The notes: generated by a model from the letters alone, not told the origin. A stretch of 64,000 bases of DNA from Verrucomicrobiaceae bacterium (GCA_016713035.1 JADJPW010000001.1:248001-312000), one strand, 5' to 3'; shown: positions 9,838-19,258, counted from the first letter of the stretch. Program-made: numbers and translations.

Positions 9838-9897
9838 AAAGTAGCCTTGTTGCTGCGCAACAAGGGCAGTGCTGTTCCGCAGGAACAGCGCTACTTT
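9838..9897. repeat. 60-bp cloverleaf-like repeat, copy 2
   Basis: This is the same length and architecture as copy 1, in the same orientation 103 bases away, and nearly identical; the differences are the G/A-C junction bases around the second hairpin. The right end CTACTTT (9891-9897) supplies the complement of the stop codon of the inositol-phosphatase gene (9896-9898). The pair exactly fills the space between two convergent genes. Confidence 0.8.
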
Positions 9898-10663
9898 ACA
9901 GATACTCCTGAATCGGCAGCACGCCGTTCCAGGCGCAGATGAACATGGTGCCGGGCTTGGTGGTGCTCGGCTTCGTGGTGACTTTCCCACCCGCGTTTTC
10001 GATGAAGAGCTGGCCTGCGGCGATGTCCCAGAGGCTGATTTGCTCCTCAACATAAGCATCGAGCCTGCCACTCGCGATGTAGGCCATGGCGAGGGCGGCG
10101 CTGCCGAGCATGCGTGTTTTCCGCACTTCGTAGGCGATGCGTTTGTAGCGATCAAAGCCGAGATCGAGCGCCTCTTTGCTTTTGCTGAAGCCCACCGTGA
10201 CGACGGCTTCGGCCATGGTGGCGCGGGTGCTGCATCGGACAGGTTTGCCATTCAAAAGTGGCCCTGAGCCCGCGACGCCGGTCCAGGTCTCGTTCTGCAT
10301 CGGATCAAAGATGACGCCCACGAGCAGTTTTTTGCTCGCACGGTCGCGTGCGGCGATGGAGACGCAGAAGTGCGGGATGCCAAAGAAGTAATTCACTGTG
10401 CCGTCGATGGGATCGACGATCCACTCGATAGGGCCATCTCCACCTGTATCGCCGCCTTCTTCACCGAGGATGGCGTGATCTGGATGCGCGGCGAGGATCA
10501 TCTCGGTGATGAGTTGCTGACTGCGCACATCGAGCTCGAGCTTGATGTCGTGCCGCTGCATTTCGTTGACGGTGAGCTCGGAGCCGAAGTTTTCTTTGAT
10601 GAAGGCGCCGGCGGCATGTGCGGCGGCAGTGGCGGTGGCGAGGAGGGCTGGGAGGTCGTTCAC
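9896..10663 (-). CDS. inositol monophosphatase family protein
   Basis: A 255-residue Mg-dependent phosphatase of the IMPase/SuhB/CysQ superfamily. Metal-site motifs are visible: GEE (residues 68-70), WIVDPIDGTVNY (81-92) and the C-terminal SLWDIAAG. Substrates in this family include inositol-1-phosphate, PAP and fructose bisphosphate, and cannot be separated by eye. The start is a GTG at 10663 that overlaps the coaB stop (GTGA), so it is probably translated by coupling in a coaB-led operon. Length matches the family (about 260). Confidence 0.88.
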   Translation of the reverse strand: MNDLPALLATATAAAHAAGAFIKENFGSELTVNEMQRHDIKLELDVRSQQLITEMILAAHPDHAILGEEGGDTGGDGPIEWIVDPIDGTVNYFFGIPHFCVSIAARDRASKKLLVGVIFDPMQNETWTGVAGSGPLLNGKPVRCSTRATMAEAVVTVGFSKSKEALDLGFDRYKRIAYEVRKTRMLGSAALAMAYIASGRLDAYVEEQISLWDIAAGQLFIENAGGKVTTKPSTTKPGTMFICAWNGVLPIQEYL

Positions 10664-11310
10664 GAGGCGGTTTTTTTCTGGGCTAGCGGGATAATCTCGG
10701 CGAGCAAAGCACGCGCGAGGCCGGTTTTTGTCTGACGTGGTAGCGGGAGTGCCCGGCCACCGGGAAAGCAGAGGGTGACGGCATTCTCTGCGCTGTCAAA
10801 CCCGATGCCGGGCTGTGTGACGTCATTGGCGATGATGAGGTCGCAGTCTTTGCGTGCGAGTTTTTCACGAGCGTTTTCGAGCAGATTTTCTGTTTCTGCG
10901 GCGAAACCGACCAAAAAGCCGCGAAAGCCGAATTGAGGCCGTGCGGAGCCTAAAATGTCCTCGGTGCGCTCCAGCTCCAAAGTGAGCGACTCGGCACTTT
11001 TTTTGATTTTTTGGCCTGCGGTGGTTTTGGGCCGGTAATCGGCCACAGCGGCAGTCATGATCGCGATGTGGCTACTGCTGATGTGCTCGGCCACAGCTTC
11101 AAACATCTGCCGCGCCGTCTCTACCGGCACCAAGACGGCTCCAGGAGGCGGCGAAAGGCTCACAGGGCCGGAAATGAGCACGACCTCATGCCCCGCAGCC
11201 AATGCAGCCTCCGCCAGCGCATAGCCCATGCGCCCGGAGGAACGGTTCGAGAGGAACCGCACCGGATCGAGCGGCTCCCGTGTCGGACCTGCTGTGATGA
11301 GAATGCGCAT
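10660..11310 (-). CDS. coaB: phosphopantothenate-cysteine ligase (CoaB domain)
   Basis: A protein of about 216 residues covering only the CoaB half of the usual CoaBC fusion. Motifs: ILITAGPTREPLDPVRFLSNRSSGRMG at the start (nucleotide-binding loop), AAVADYRP (4'-phosphopantothenate contact) and ANDVTQ followed by FDSAENAV. It catalyses CTP-dependent joining of cysteine to 4'-phosphopantothenate in CoA synthesis. No CoaC flavoprotein domain is attached or adjacent, so the decarboxylase must be elsewhere. ATG 11310 (MRILITAG) is preferred over an upstream codon at 11340. It overlaps the following gene by four bases. Confidence 0.88.
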   Translation of the reverse strand: MRILITAGPTREPLDPVRFLSNRSSGRMGYALAEAALAAGHEVVLISGPVSLSPPPGAVLVPVETARQMFEAVAEHISSSHIAIMTAAVADYRPKTTAGQKIKKSAESLTLELERTEDILGSARPQFGFRGFLVGFAAETENLLENAREKLARKDCDLIIANDVTQPGIGFDSAENAVTLCFPGGRALPLPRQTKTGLARALLAEIIPLAQKKTAS

Positions 11311-11385
11311 GAGTGGGGATGGTGTGCCGGATGCGGTCAAAAGGCAATGATTGTCAGGATTCGGCTAAAAGGGTAGAATGTGCGC

Positions 11386-11973
11386 ATGAAATCGCTCAAA
11401 AATCACTCTGTGCTTGCTGGTTTCACGCTCGTGCAAACGCTGGTTGTCCTCGCCATTTTGGCTGTGTTGGCGGCTTTGTTTCTGCCTTCTGGCAGTATTG
11501 CTTTAAAAAATGGAAAGCGCCGAACGAATGAGTCCATGCTCACAGCAGTCGAGTCAGCTTTGGAACTTTATCATGATGAATATGGTGAATTTCCGGAGCC
11601 ATCGAATAGCGATGAAACTGCCGAAGTTATGCCTGGAAAAGTTTACCGCATCGGCGCGGCCAGATGCCTGTATCAGGCGATGACCGGAGAGGCAGGCGAT
11701 GCGATCCAACAAAGGACCAAGGATGAGTCTGGCCTGAGGATTTTTAAAGACATGCCGAGTAGCTTCTGGCGCGATGTAGGCGGGAAACGAATCCTAGTGG
11801 ATGCTTTCGGTGCCCCTTTTCAATACACGAAGGCGGAAGCAGGCCAAAACAACACGGTAAACTCAACTTACGATCTATGGTCATTCTCTGGCGATGATGA
11901 GAACATCATGGCGACATCAAAGCAAACAGAGAGCAATCCGCAGTTGGGCTCGAAGTGGATCAAGAATTGGTGA
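11386..11973 (+). CDS. type IV pilin-like / type II secretion pseudopilin
   Basis: A protein of about 195 residues with a prepilin N-terminus: a short basic leader, then the peptidase cleavage site G|FTLVQT and a hydrophobic helix (LVVLAILAVLAALFLP). Position +5, normally Glu, is Gln. The C-terminal part carries a DAFGAPFQYTK segment like the Ca-binding end of GspG-type pseudopilins. It probably belongs to a PVC-type pseudopilin group exported and assembled by a type II-like machine not in this window. ATG 11386 fits the short leader. Its TGA abuts the convergent kinase stop. Confidence 0.75.
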   Translation: MKSLKNHSVLAGFTLVQTLVVLAILAVLAALFLPSGSIALKNGKRRTNESMLTAVESALELYHDEYGEFPEPSNSDETAEVMPGKVYRIGAARCLYQAMTGEAGDAIQQRTKDESGLRIFKDMPSSFWRDVGGKRILVDAFGAPFQYTKAEAGQNNTVNSTYDLWSFSGDDENIMATSKQTESNPQLGSKWIKNW

Positions 11974-13065
11974 TCAAACCGCCTGTGGCAAGGTCACTCG
12001 CACGGCGGCTCCGTGGGGAGAGGTGTTTTGGATGGTGAGTTGGCCGCCGTGGGCTTGGATGATGGTGGAGACGATGTTGAGGCCCACGCCCATGCCGCCT
12101 TCTTTTTCGCTGAAGAAAAGTTCGGTGCCGCGGGCTAGGGCGGCTTCGGAGAATCCGGGGCCGCTATCGGTGAAGATCATGGCGGGGCCTTCCCTCTCAA
12201 TGCGCAGGGTGCCACCGCGGGGCATGGCCTGGATGGCATTGAGGAGGATGTTGCGGAAGGCTTGGGCGAGGCGTGAGGAGTCTCCCTGGACCCAATAGGG
12301 AGCAGCGAGGCTGTTTGTGATCTGAACGCTGGCATGCGTGGCCTGCGGGGAGATGTTTTGGACGACGCCATGCACGCAGGCGGTGAGATCGAGCCGTGTG
12401 AGCACGGGCGGGAGCGGATTGGCGAGGTGGAGCCACTGATTGACGAGGCCTTCGATGACACGGGATTCGCTTTCGATGAGTTGCACTGCTTTGGCATCCT
12501 CCTCGCCACTGGGCTGGAGGAGTTGGGAGTGGAGCTGGATGGAAGCGAGTGGGTTTTTAATGTCGTGCGCGAGGCTGGTGGCGACTCGCCCGAGCATGGC
12601 GAGCCGCTCGGACTCTGCCCGCTTCCCACGCTCGCGTGCAAAGAGCCATCCCACTGCACCAGAGGCGAACCAGAAGGCGAGTAGCGCATTCCGCGTGGCG
12701 GGATCAGCGAGGGTGAGAGTGGCAGCGGGGTGAGAGCGTGTGAAGACCATCTCATGGGCTCCATCGAGCAGGATCGTGATGCTGTCTGGGGTGGTGGAGC
12801 GCACAGGCAGGTCACTGCCGGCGGGGCGGAACTGGATGCTCATTTCTGTGAGGCGCTCTAGATCATGGGCGAGCTTTTCGCTGCGCGGTAGATTCATCTG
12901 CCGGACGAGCTCGGCGCTTTGTTGGGCGACTTTTTCGAAGAGATGCCGTGCCTCATCCTCCTGGCGGTGACGTAGCCAGAGGAGCAGCACCAGGGTGCCG
13001 ATGAGGACAAAGCCAGCAAAGCCGAGTCCGAAGGCAAGGCGTGAGCGTGTGGCGGTAAAGAGCAT
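11974..13065 (-). CDS. orphan membrane sensor histidine kinase
   Basis: A 363-residue protein. A transmembrane helix (residues about 11-31) leads to a short sensor region and a second helix (about 127-143). A HisKA segment carries phospho-acceptor H167 (LAHDIKNPLASI), then comes an HATPase domain with N-box NILLNAIQAM, G1 DSGPGF and G2 GMGVGLNIV. It should autophosphorylate and pass phosphate to a response regulator, but none is next to it. The gene is convergent with the pseudopilin (stops back to back) and follows citrate synthase by about 70 bases. Confidence 0.9.
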   Translation of the reverse strand: MLFTATRSRLAFGLGFAGFVLIGTLVLLLWLRHRQEDEARHLFEKVAQQSAELVRQMNLPRSEKLAHDLERLTEMSIQFRPAGSDLPVRSTTPDSITILLDGAHEMVFTRSHPAATLTLADPATRNALLAFWFASGAVGWLFARERGKRAESERLAMLGRVATSLAHDIKNPLASIQLHSQLLQPSGEEDAKAVQLIESESRVIEGLVNQWLHLANPLPPVLTRLDLTACVHGVVQNISPQATHASVQITNSLAAPYWVQGDSSRLAQAFRNILLNAIQAMPRGGTLRIEREGPAMIFTDSGPGFSEAALARGTELFFSEKEGGMGVGLNIVSTIIQAHGGQLTIQNTSPHGAAVRVTLPQAV

Positions 13066-13097
13066 GGGCGGCGCGGTTTTCCGTTCTCGACTGGGAC

Positions 13098-13136
13098 AAA
13101 AAGGTCAAACGGAGAACTGCGAACAGAGCTCCGTTT
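13098..13136 (-). terminator. intrinsic terminator after citrate synthase
   Basis: Arms AAACGGAG (13107-13114) and CTCCGTTT (13129-13136) form an 8-bp stem immediately after the citrate synthase stop. On the minus strand this is followed after four bases by a run of five Ts (13102-13098). Confidence 0.55.
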
Positions 13137-14260
13137 TATCGCTCTTCGATGGGGACGACTTTTTGGCCGTAGGGCTTGCCGGTGTACTCGCTGAGGGGGC
13201 GGAAGAGGCGGTTTTCGCTCCATTGCTCCAGCACGTGGGCCGTCCAGCCGCTCATGCGTGCGATGGCGAAGATGGGCGTGAAGAGATCCGTCGGGATGTC
13301 GAGGCTGTAATAGACCGTGGCGGAGTAGAAATCGACGTTGGCGTTGAGGTTCTTCTGCTCGCGCATGATGGTGGCGATGCGTTCGCTCATCTGGATCCAT
13401 TTTGCCTCGCCGAGCTGCTCGGTGAGCTTGATGGCCATCTCGCGGAGGTGCGGGGCGCGGGGATCGAGCACTTTGTAAACACGATGGCCGATGCCCATGA
13501 TCTTCTTTTTCTGAGCGAGTGCGTCTGCGACCCAGGCATCGACTTTATCGAGGCTGCCGATTTCCTGGAGCATGTGGATGACGCCTTCATTGGCACCGCC
13601 ATGGAGGGGGCCTTTGAGGGCACCGATGGCGGCAGAGATGGCGCTGTACATGTCGCTTAGAGTGGAGGCGACGACGCGTGCGGTGAAGGTGGAGGCATTG
13701 AAGCCATGCTCGGCGTGGAGGATGTAGGCGATGTCGAGGGTGCGCTCTGCTTCCTTGCTGGGGACTTCCCCATTCATGAGGTAAAGGAAGTGTGCGGCTT
13801 CGCTGAGGTCTTTGCGCACAGGTGGCAGTTCCAGCCCCTGACGAGCACGGTGGAAGTAAGCTGCGATGACGCCGATCTGGGAGGTGAGGCGGATGGCGTT
13901 GGCGAGATTTTCACTGACGTCGATGTCGTGGCGCTTCTGATCATAGCAGCCGAGCATGGAGACGGCGGTGCGCATGATGTCGATGGGCTTGGCGGTCTTG
14001 GGCGCGGTCTTGAGGAATTCGATCACGCCCTGAGGTAGCTCACGCTCAGCACGGAGGGCGGTAGTGAGCTTGTCGAGTTCAGTCTGATTGGGCAGTTTGT
14101 TGTAGTAGAGTAGGTGGACGACTTCCTCGTAGGAGACTTTGACGAGTTCGTTGATGTCGTAGCCACAATAGAAGAGGACGCCTTCGGCTCCTTTGACTTC
14201 TCCGAGGCGGGTTTCGGCGGCGACGATTCCTTCAAGACCTTTGCTAACGATGGATGACAT
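13136..14260 (-). CDS. citrate synthase
   Basis: A 374-residue citrate synthase of the short (type II) class, condensing acetyl-CoA with oxaloacetate. Catalytic signatures: HAEHGFNAST (His in the substrate site), GPLHGGANEGV (second catalytic His) and GIGHRVYKVLDPRA with the Asp-bearing loop further on. The C-terminal SENRLFRPLSEY supplies the arginine ligands. The sequence is also compatible with 2-methylcitrate synthase, but no propionate genes are nearby. It is transcribed divergently from sppA with a 200-base gap that would hold both promoters. Confidence 0.93.
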   Translation of the reverse strand: MSSIVSKGLEGIVAAETRLGEVKGAEGVLFYCGYDINELVKVSYEEVVHLLYYNKLPNQTELDKLTTALRAERELPQGVIEFLKTAPKTAKPIDIMRTAVSMLGCYDQKRHDIDVSENLANAIRLTSQIGVIAAYFHRARQGLELPPVRKDLSEAAHFLYLMNGEVPSKEAERTLDIAYILHAEHGFNASTFTARVVASTLSDMYSAISAAIGALKGPLHGGANEGVIHMLQEIGSLDKVDAWVADALAQKKKIMGIGHRVYKVLDPRAPHLREMAIKLTEQLGEAKWIQMSERIATIMREQKNLNANVDFYSATVYYSLDIPTDLFTPIFAIARMSGWTAHVLEQWSENRLFRPLSEYTGKPYGQKVVPIEER

Positions 14261-14364
14261 GGCGTGACTGGCTTTCTAGGCGGTTTTTTAAAAGTGAGCC
14301 TTTGCCTTAGCGGGAACGCCCGGCGGCACAAGAAAAAGTCCGTGAGAAATCCATCTCATTGGCC

Positions 14365-14380
14365 ATTTTGGTGCCAAAAT
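14365..14380. promoter_or_regulatory. dyad in the citrate synthase-sppA divergent region
   Basis: A symmetric site ATTTTGG-TG-CCAAAAT lies centrally between two divergent genes, nested in a wider TTGGC/GCCAA pair (14359-14377). The spacing suits a repressor or activator operator. No regulator can be named. Confidence 0.3.
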
Positions 14381-14459
14381 TTGATCTGGGTGAAACTAAC
14401 GCCCTGGGACATCCGCGTCACACCTTGCGCGGTGGCGGTGGCGCGGTAGCGTGGGGTGT

Positions 14460-15497
14460 ATGAGTAGAAAAATAGGCTGTTTGTTCGCTTTTCTCGTTTT
14501 CGTGCTCTTCGCGAGCTTTGCGCTGAATCTGGTCTTTTGGGCCCGAATGGGCGATGGAGACGGGGAGGCCTTTGTGTCCTCTAAAGCAACCCCGAAGACG
14601 AAATATAGCGAAAAGCTCATCGAGCCGGCCTTGGGCGGCATCTCGGATAAGATCGTGCAGATCGACCTCGATGGCATGATCTCATCCATGGGGTCTTCCT
14701 CGCCGATTTTCGATGCTTTGCCGGATATGGACGCGATCAAGCACCAGGTCGAACAGGCGGCAGCAGATGCCCAGGCAAAGGCGATCATCCTCCGCATCAA
14801 TAGCCCAGGTGGCGAAGTCACCGCCAGTGACGTCCTCTATAATAGCGTGAAAAAAGCGGCAGCGGTGAAGCCTGTGGTCGTCCACATGGACAGCCTCGCA
14901 GCCAGCGGCGGCTATTACATCGCCTGCGGTGCCACCAAGATCGTCGCCAGCGAGACCACGCTCACTGGGAGCATCGGGGTGATCATCGAGACGCTGAATT
15001 ACACGGACCTTTTTGGCAAAGTGGGCCTGGGGATGAATACTTTCACCAGTGGTGCCTTTAAAGACAGCCTGAGTGGCGCTAGACCGATGCGTGAAGACGA
15101 GAAGGCCTATGTGCAGAATCTGGTAGCGCAGATGTATGAGCGTTTTCTGGGCATCGTCAGCCAAGCGCGGGGGGTGCCTACGGAGCAGCTCCGCACCACC
15201 GTCGCGGATGGGCGTGTCGTCACTGCCCGTGAGGCACTCGCGGCGAAGCTGGTGGACCAGATCGGCTACATCGAGGATGCTTATACGCTGGCACGGTCTC
15301 TGGCGAAGGCACCGCAGGCTGGCGTGGTGCGCTATTATCGAGACGTGGGCTTCTTTGAGACGCTGGGCATGGCTACAAAGGCCGGAGCCTTGCCAAAAAC
15401 CGCGTCGCGGCTGGAATTGAGCCTCGGTGGAGCCTCTGCTCTGCCACAGCTCCGCCCAGGGGTGCCCTACTACCTTTCCACCACCCACGCACGCTGA
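14460..15497 (+). CDS. sppA: signal peptide peptidase SppA (S49 family)
   Basis: A 345-residue membrane protease that degrades cleaved signal peptides. An N-terminal anchor helix (residues about 7-27) precedes a single S49 domain. The nucleophile is Ser149 in SLAASGGYYIACG and the general-base Lys is likely K201 in SGAFKDSLSG, with the LTGSIGVI segment between. It is the short form of SppA, with one domain rather than the E. coli double-length type. ATG 14460 (MSRKIGCLF) is preferred to a GTG three codons earlier. The CPBP gene starts nine bases after its stop. Confidence 0.92.
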   Translation: MSRKIGCLFAFLVFVLFASFALNLVFWARMGDGDGEAFVSSKATPKTKYSEKLIEPALGGISDKIVQIDLDGMISSMGSSSPIFDALPDMDAIKHQVEQAAADAQAKAIILRINSPGGEVTASDVLYNSVKKAAAVKPVVVHMDSLAASGGYYIACGATKIVASETTLTGSIGVIIETLNYTDLFGKVGLGMNTFTSGAFKDSLSGARPMREDEKAYVQNLVAQMYERFLGIVSQARGVPTEQLRTTVADGRVVTAREALAAKLVDQIGYIEDAYTLARSLAKAPQAGVVRYYRDVGFFETLGMATKAGALPKTASRLELSLGGASALPQLRPGVPYYLSTTHAR

Positions 15498-15506
15498 TCC
15501 ACGCTC

Positions 15507-16346
15507 ATGTCCGACGCAGTCAATATCGGCATCCTCCAAGACGTGACCTTCATCGCGGGCGTGATGATGTTCTTCGGCATCATCGGCTACAAATTGCTGC
15601 GTATCGCACGGCCTAGCGCCGCATGGAACCATGAGGGGCAGGTGCTCTCACGCCCTTACGGTGATGTGGACCTCCTCGTGGCCGTCGCAGGCATGGCGGT
15701 GCTACTCACTGGCGTCATGCAGCCGGTGGCAGAGATCGGTGTGAGTGCGGCTGCTCGCGTAGTGAAAGCCGAAGATGTCGCTCTCGGCGTGGTCTTCCAG
15801 CTCCTGATGTGTGCCGTGTTGCTGATGTATCTGAGCCAGTTCCGGCATCTGAATCTTCCAGAGATCTTCGGACTGGAAAGCGTCCGGTGGCGCAGGGCAC
15901 TGCTCACTGTCCTAGCAGGCATGCTCATCATTTATCTAGTGGTGGGTGGCGTGGCGCTGGTCTGGATGCAGTGGCTGGAGCAGATGGCACCTGGGGCGGA
16001 GGCACAGGACTTGGTAAAGGCTTTTTCGGAGTCGGATAGCTGGAGCTTCCGGCTCCTGATCACGCTGGCGGCCGTGGTGGTAGCCCCCGTCGTCGAGGAA
16101 ACGCTTTTCCGAGGCTTCTTTTACGCCGTGCTCAAACGCTACACGGACGCCCCCTTTGCTGCGGTGGTCACGGGTTTATTCTTTGCCATCATGCATCTTC
16201 ATGTAGGCAGCCTGCTACCACTATGGGCACTGGCCATGCTGCTGTGCGCCGCGTATGAGTTCTCTGGCTGCTTACTCGTGCCTATCCTGCTGCATGCCGT
16301 CTTTAATGGCACCAGCATCGTTCTGATGCTGATCGGCGTGGAGTGA
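15507..16346 (+). CDS. CPBP-family intramembrane metalloprotease
   Basis: A 279-residue multi-span protein with the CPBP (CAAX/Abi) signature: E197-E198-x3-R202 (EETLFRG), His230 (IMHLH) and His263 (LLHAVFNG). These residues sit in transmembrane helices and form the metal site. Roles in bacteria range from processing of peptides to bacteriocin self-immunity. Here the gene is nine bases behind sppA, suggesting a joint membrane proteolysis operon. About six to eight hydrophobic helices are visible. Confidence 0.88.
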   Translation: MSDAVNIGILQDVTFIAGVMMFFGIIGYKLLRIARPSAAWNHEGQVLSRPYGDVDLLVAVAGMAVLLTGVMQPVAEIGVSAAARVVKAEDVALGVVFQLLMCAVLLMYLSQFRHLNLPEIFGLESVRWRRALLTVLAGMLIIYLVVGGVALVWMQWLEQMAPGAEAQDLVKAFSESDSWSFRLLITLAAVVVAPVVEETLFRGFFYAVLKRYTDAPFAAVVTGLFFAIMHLHVGSLLPLWALAMLLCAAYEFSGCLLVPILLHAVFNGTSIVLMLIGVE

Positions 16347-16411
16347 GAAAAACCACCCATGGGCAAGATGCGGGGCTGAGAGCCGTACTTCTCCATAGCC
16401 AGCTGCCCACG

Positions 16412-19258
16412 ATGAAGCGATCTGCCCTCAGCGTCCTCGCCTATCTATTCGTCACGACTCTCGTTCGTGGCGCGGGAGTTCCATCCGCTGACGGGGCGGC
16501 ATTTTTTGAAAAAAACATCCGTCCCATCCTCATCGAGCGCTGCTACGAGTGCCACTCTGCGGAGAAAGGAAAGAGCAAAGGAGGACTCACACTCGATACA
16601 CGAGACTCCGTGCTCAAAGGCGGTGATAATGGCCCCGCACTCGTCGCTGGCTATCCAGAGAAAAGCCTGCTCATCGAATCCATCCGCTACAAAAACCAGG
16701 ACATGCAAATGCCGCCGAAAGGGGCACTACCAGCACGGGAAGTCAGCCTCATCGAGCAATGGGTGAAGATGGGAGCTCCAGATCCGCGCAGCGGTGCCGC
16801 AGCGACTCCCTCGCACGGACCGCGTGTGATCGACATCCGTGCGGGAGCACAGCATTGGGCCTTCCAGCCTGTCGCACGCCCGGCTGTGCCAGCGGATGCA
16901 TCACTGCCAAAGCCAGCCAATCCCATCGACGCGTTTATCCGAGCGAAACAGCGCAACAGCGGCCTCCAGCTCTCTCCAGCCGCAGATCCGCGCACACTTA
17001 TCCGCCGCATGACCTTTGATCTCATCGGTCTGCCGCCCACGCCACAGGAGGTGGCAGACTTTGTCAGGGAAAGCAGCCGCGACGCCGCCTCTGCCACGCG
17101 GAATCTCATCGATCGCCTGCTCGCCTCACCGCATTACGGAGAGAAATGGGGCCGTCACTGGCTGGATGTCGCACGATATGCAGACTCGAATGGTCTCGAT
17201 GAGAACATCGCTCTCGGCACAGCATGGCGTTACCGTGACTACGTCATTCAGGCTTTTAACAACGACCTGCCCTTTGATCGCTTCGTCCTGGAGCAGCTCG
17301 CAGGAGATCTGCTGCCCTCCAAAAGCGCCGAACAGCGCCAGCGCCAAGTCACCGCCACCGGCTTCCTCAATCTCGGTGCCAAAGTCCTCGCCGAGCCCGA
17401 TAAGGAAAAACTCAGCATGGATGTCATCGACGAGCAAATCGACGTCATGGGCCGCGCTTTCATGGGCATGACACTCGGCTGCGTGCGCTGTCACGATCAT
17501 AAATTCGATCCCATCCCCCAGGATGACTACTACGCACTCGCCGCCATCTTCAAAAGCACCCAGAGCTTCAGCAAAGACCGCATCGGAGCTCTCAGCACCA
17601 CCTTTGAGGCACCGATGGGCGACCTCGACGCCTTTGCCCGAGTGAAGTCAGCCGAGCGTGTGCTCTCTGAGCATAAAAGCGCCGTCGCCAAGCTCGAAAC
17701 AGAGGCCAACAAAGCGCTCAAAGACGAAGTGCGTCGTCAGGCCGTCGGCTACCTCATGGCCGCCGCGCAGCTCCCTCACTCCCCTACCCTGAGCACGGTG
17801 CGACCCATCGCAGAAAAGGCCGGTCTCCGCCCGCAAATCCTGCTCAACACACGCGTCTGGCTCGCAGCCAATGAGAAGCATCCAGTCTTCAAGCCTTGGC
17901 AAGATGCCCTCCGCCAGCGCGGTGCCGTCTCGCATCTGCGGGAGTATTACATGCTGCTTTTCGCCCAGGCAGAAAAAATCACTCCGATTCCTGCGAAGTC
18001 GAAAAAGCCCACCGGGTCCGACCTCGCCGCTGATAAAGAGCAAAAGCCACTGGCAGGCTCGATCCTACACCAGACCCGCGCTGCGCTGGATGATGCACGC
18101 GGCTTCCTCGCACTACCGCCGGAGCCAGAAGTGCTCTACCCCAAAGAAGTCGTCGCCAAGCTCCACCGGCTCAAAGACGTCATGATGAGCACGGAGAGCA
18201 ATCTACCGGATCTACCCACCGCCCTCGCCGTCTCCGATAGCGACACGATTCTCAAAGAACTCAAAATTCACATCCGCGGCAGTCATCTCAGCCTGGGCAA
18301 GCCCATCCCGCGTGGCGTGCCGCAGGTCATGCAGATCGCCATGCGCACACGGCCAACCTTCTCCGCAAAAAGCAGTGGCCGCCTCGAGCTCGCCCAATGG
18401 TTGGCAGATGCCACTCACCCGCTCACCAGCCGCGTCATCGTCAATCGCATCTGGGGCTGGCATTTCAATCAAGCCATCGTGCCCTCCGCGGACAACTTCG
18501 GCCTCCTCGGCCAAAAACCGAGCCACCCCGAGCTGCTCGACTTCCTGGCATCTTGGTTCACCCAAAATGGCTGGAGTGTGAAAGCCCTACACCGCCTCAT
18601 TTTGACCTCCCAGACCTATCAGCAGAGCAGCCAGGCGACAAGCACCGCGCAATCGGTCACAGTCGATCCAGAAAATCATCTTCTATCCCACTTCCCCATC
18701 CGCCGCCTGGAGGCTGAAGAGGTGCGTGATGCCCTGCTCCATGCTGCGGGCATGCTGGATGCCACCACAGGCGGGAAAACCATCCCTCGCCGCAATCGTG
18801 AGTTCGTCTTCAATCACACCAGCAAGGATTTCACCACATACGGCAGCACGCGGCGTGCGATCTACATGCCCGTCATTCGGAACAACCTCTACGACCTCTT
18901 CCAGCAATTCGATTACCCTGATCCCGCCACCTCCACCGGCATGCGGAACAGCTCCATCGTCTCCCCACAGGCTTTATTGCTCATGAATAGTGAGCTGTGC
19001 ACTGCTGCGGCAGAAAAATTCGCCCAGAGGCTACTCGCAGGCAGCAGCGATATCGACTCCCGCGTGCGTGAGGCCGTGCAGATCGCCTATGCGCGGCCAA
19101 GCAACGCTACCGACCTGCGCCGTGTCCGTGACTTCCTCACCACCGCAGAGGCAGCCCTCGCCTCCGACCAGTCAGACGCTGCCAAGCGAGAGCTCCAAGC
19201 CTGGACACTCCTAGCCCAGGGGATACTCATGAGCAGTGAGTTCATTTACCTGCGGTGA
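16412..19258 (+). CDS. secreted cytochrome c-like PSCyt1/PSCyt2/PSD1 protein
   Basis: A protein of about 948 residues with a signal peptide (1-20). PSCyt1 comes first, with a haem-binding C44-Y-E-C-H48 site and an axial Met candidate in the QMPPKG segment. DUF1549 (PSCyt2) follows, roughly residues 140-400, with HYGEKWGRHWLDVARYADS and GCVRCHDHKFDPI (another CxxCH). DUF1553 (PSD1) follows with LTSRVIVNRIWGWHF and LILTSQTYQQSS. This is the full three-domain form typical of Planctomycetes and Verrucomicrobiota; function is unproven but it may be an extracytoplasmic redox enzyme linked to polymer degradation. ATG 16412 gives a sensible signal peptide. Confidence 0.93.
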   Translation: MKRSALSVLAYLFVTTLVRGAGVPSADGAAFFEKNIRPILIERCYECHSAEKGKSKGGLTLDTRDSVLKGGDNGPALVAGYPEKSLLIESIRYKNQDMQMPPKGALPAREVSLIEQWVKMGAPDPRSGAAATPSHGPRVIDIRAGAQHWAFQPVARPAVPADASLPKPANPIDAFIRAKQRNSGLQLSPAADPRTLIRRMTFDLIGLPPTPQEVADFVRESSRDAASATRNLIDRLLASPHYGEKWGRHWLDVARYADSNGLDENIALGTAWRYRDYVIQAFNNDLPFDRFVLEQLAGDLLPSKSAEQRQRQVTATGFLNLGAKVLAEPDKEKLSMDVIDEQIDVMGRAFMGMTLGCVRCHDHKFDPIPQDDYYALAAIFKSTQSFSKDRIGALSTTFEAPMGDLDAFARVKSAERVLSEHKSAVAKLETEANKALKDEVRRQAVGYLMAAAQLPHSPTLSTVRPIAEKAGLRPQILLNTRVWLAANEKHPVFKPWQDALRQRGAVSHLREYYMLLFAQAEKITPIPAKSKKPTGSDLAADKEQKPLAGSILHQTRAALDDARGFLALPPEPEVLYPKEVVAKLHRLKDVMMSTESNLPDLPTALAVSDSDTILKELKIHIRGSHLSLGKPIPRGVPQVMQIAMRTRPTFSAKSSGRLELAQWLADATHPLTSRVIVNRIWGWHFNQAIVPSADNFGLLGQKPSHPELLDFLASWFTQNGWSVKALHRLILTSQTYQQSSQATSTAQSVTVDPENHLLSHFPIRRLEAEEVRDALLHAAGMLDATTGGKTIPRRNREFVFNHTSKDFTTYGSTRRAIYMPVIRNNLYDLFQQFDYPDPATSTGMRNSSIVSPQALLLMNSELCTAAAEKFAQRLLAGSSDIDSRVREAVQIAYARPSNATDLRRVRDFLTTAEAALASDQSDAAKRELQAWTLLAQGILMSSEFIYLR

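Noticed and set aside
9735..9897. tRNA genes
   Set aside because: The cloverleaf has only two inner hairpins and no tRNA consensus bases or CCA end.
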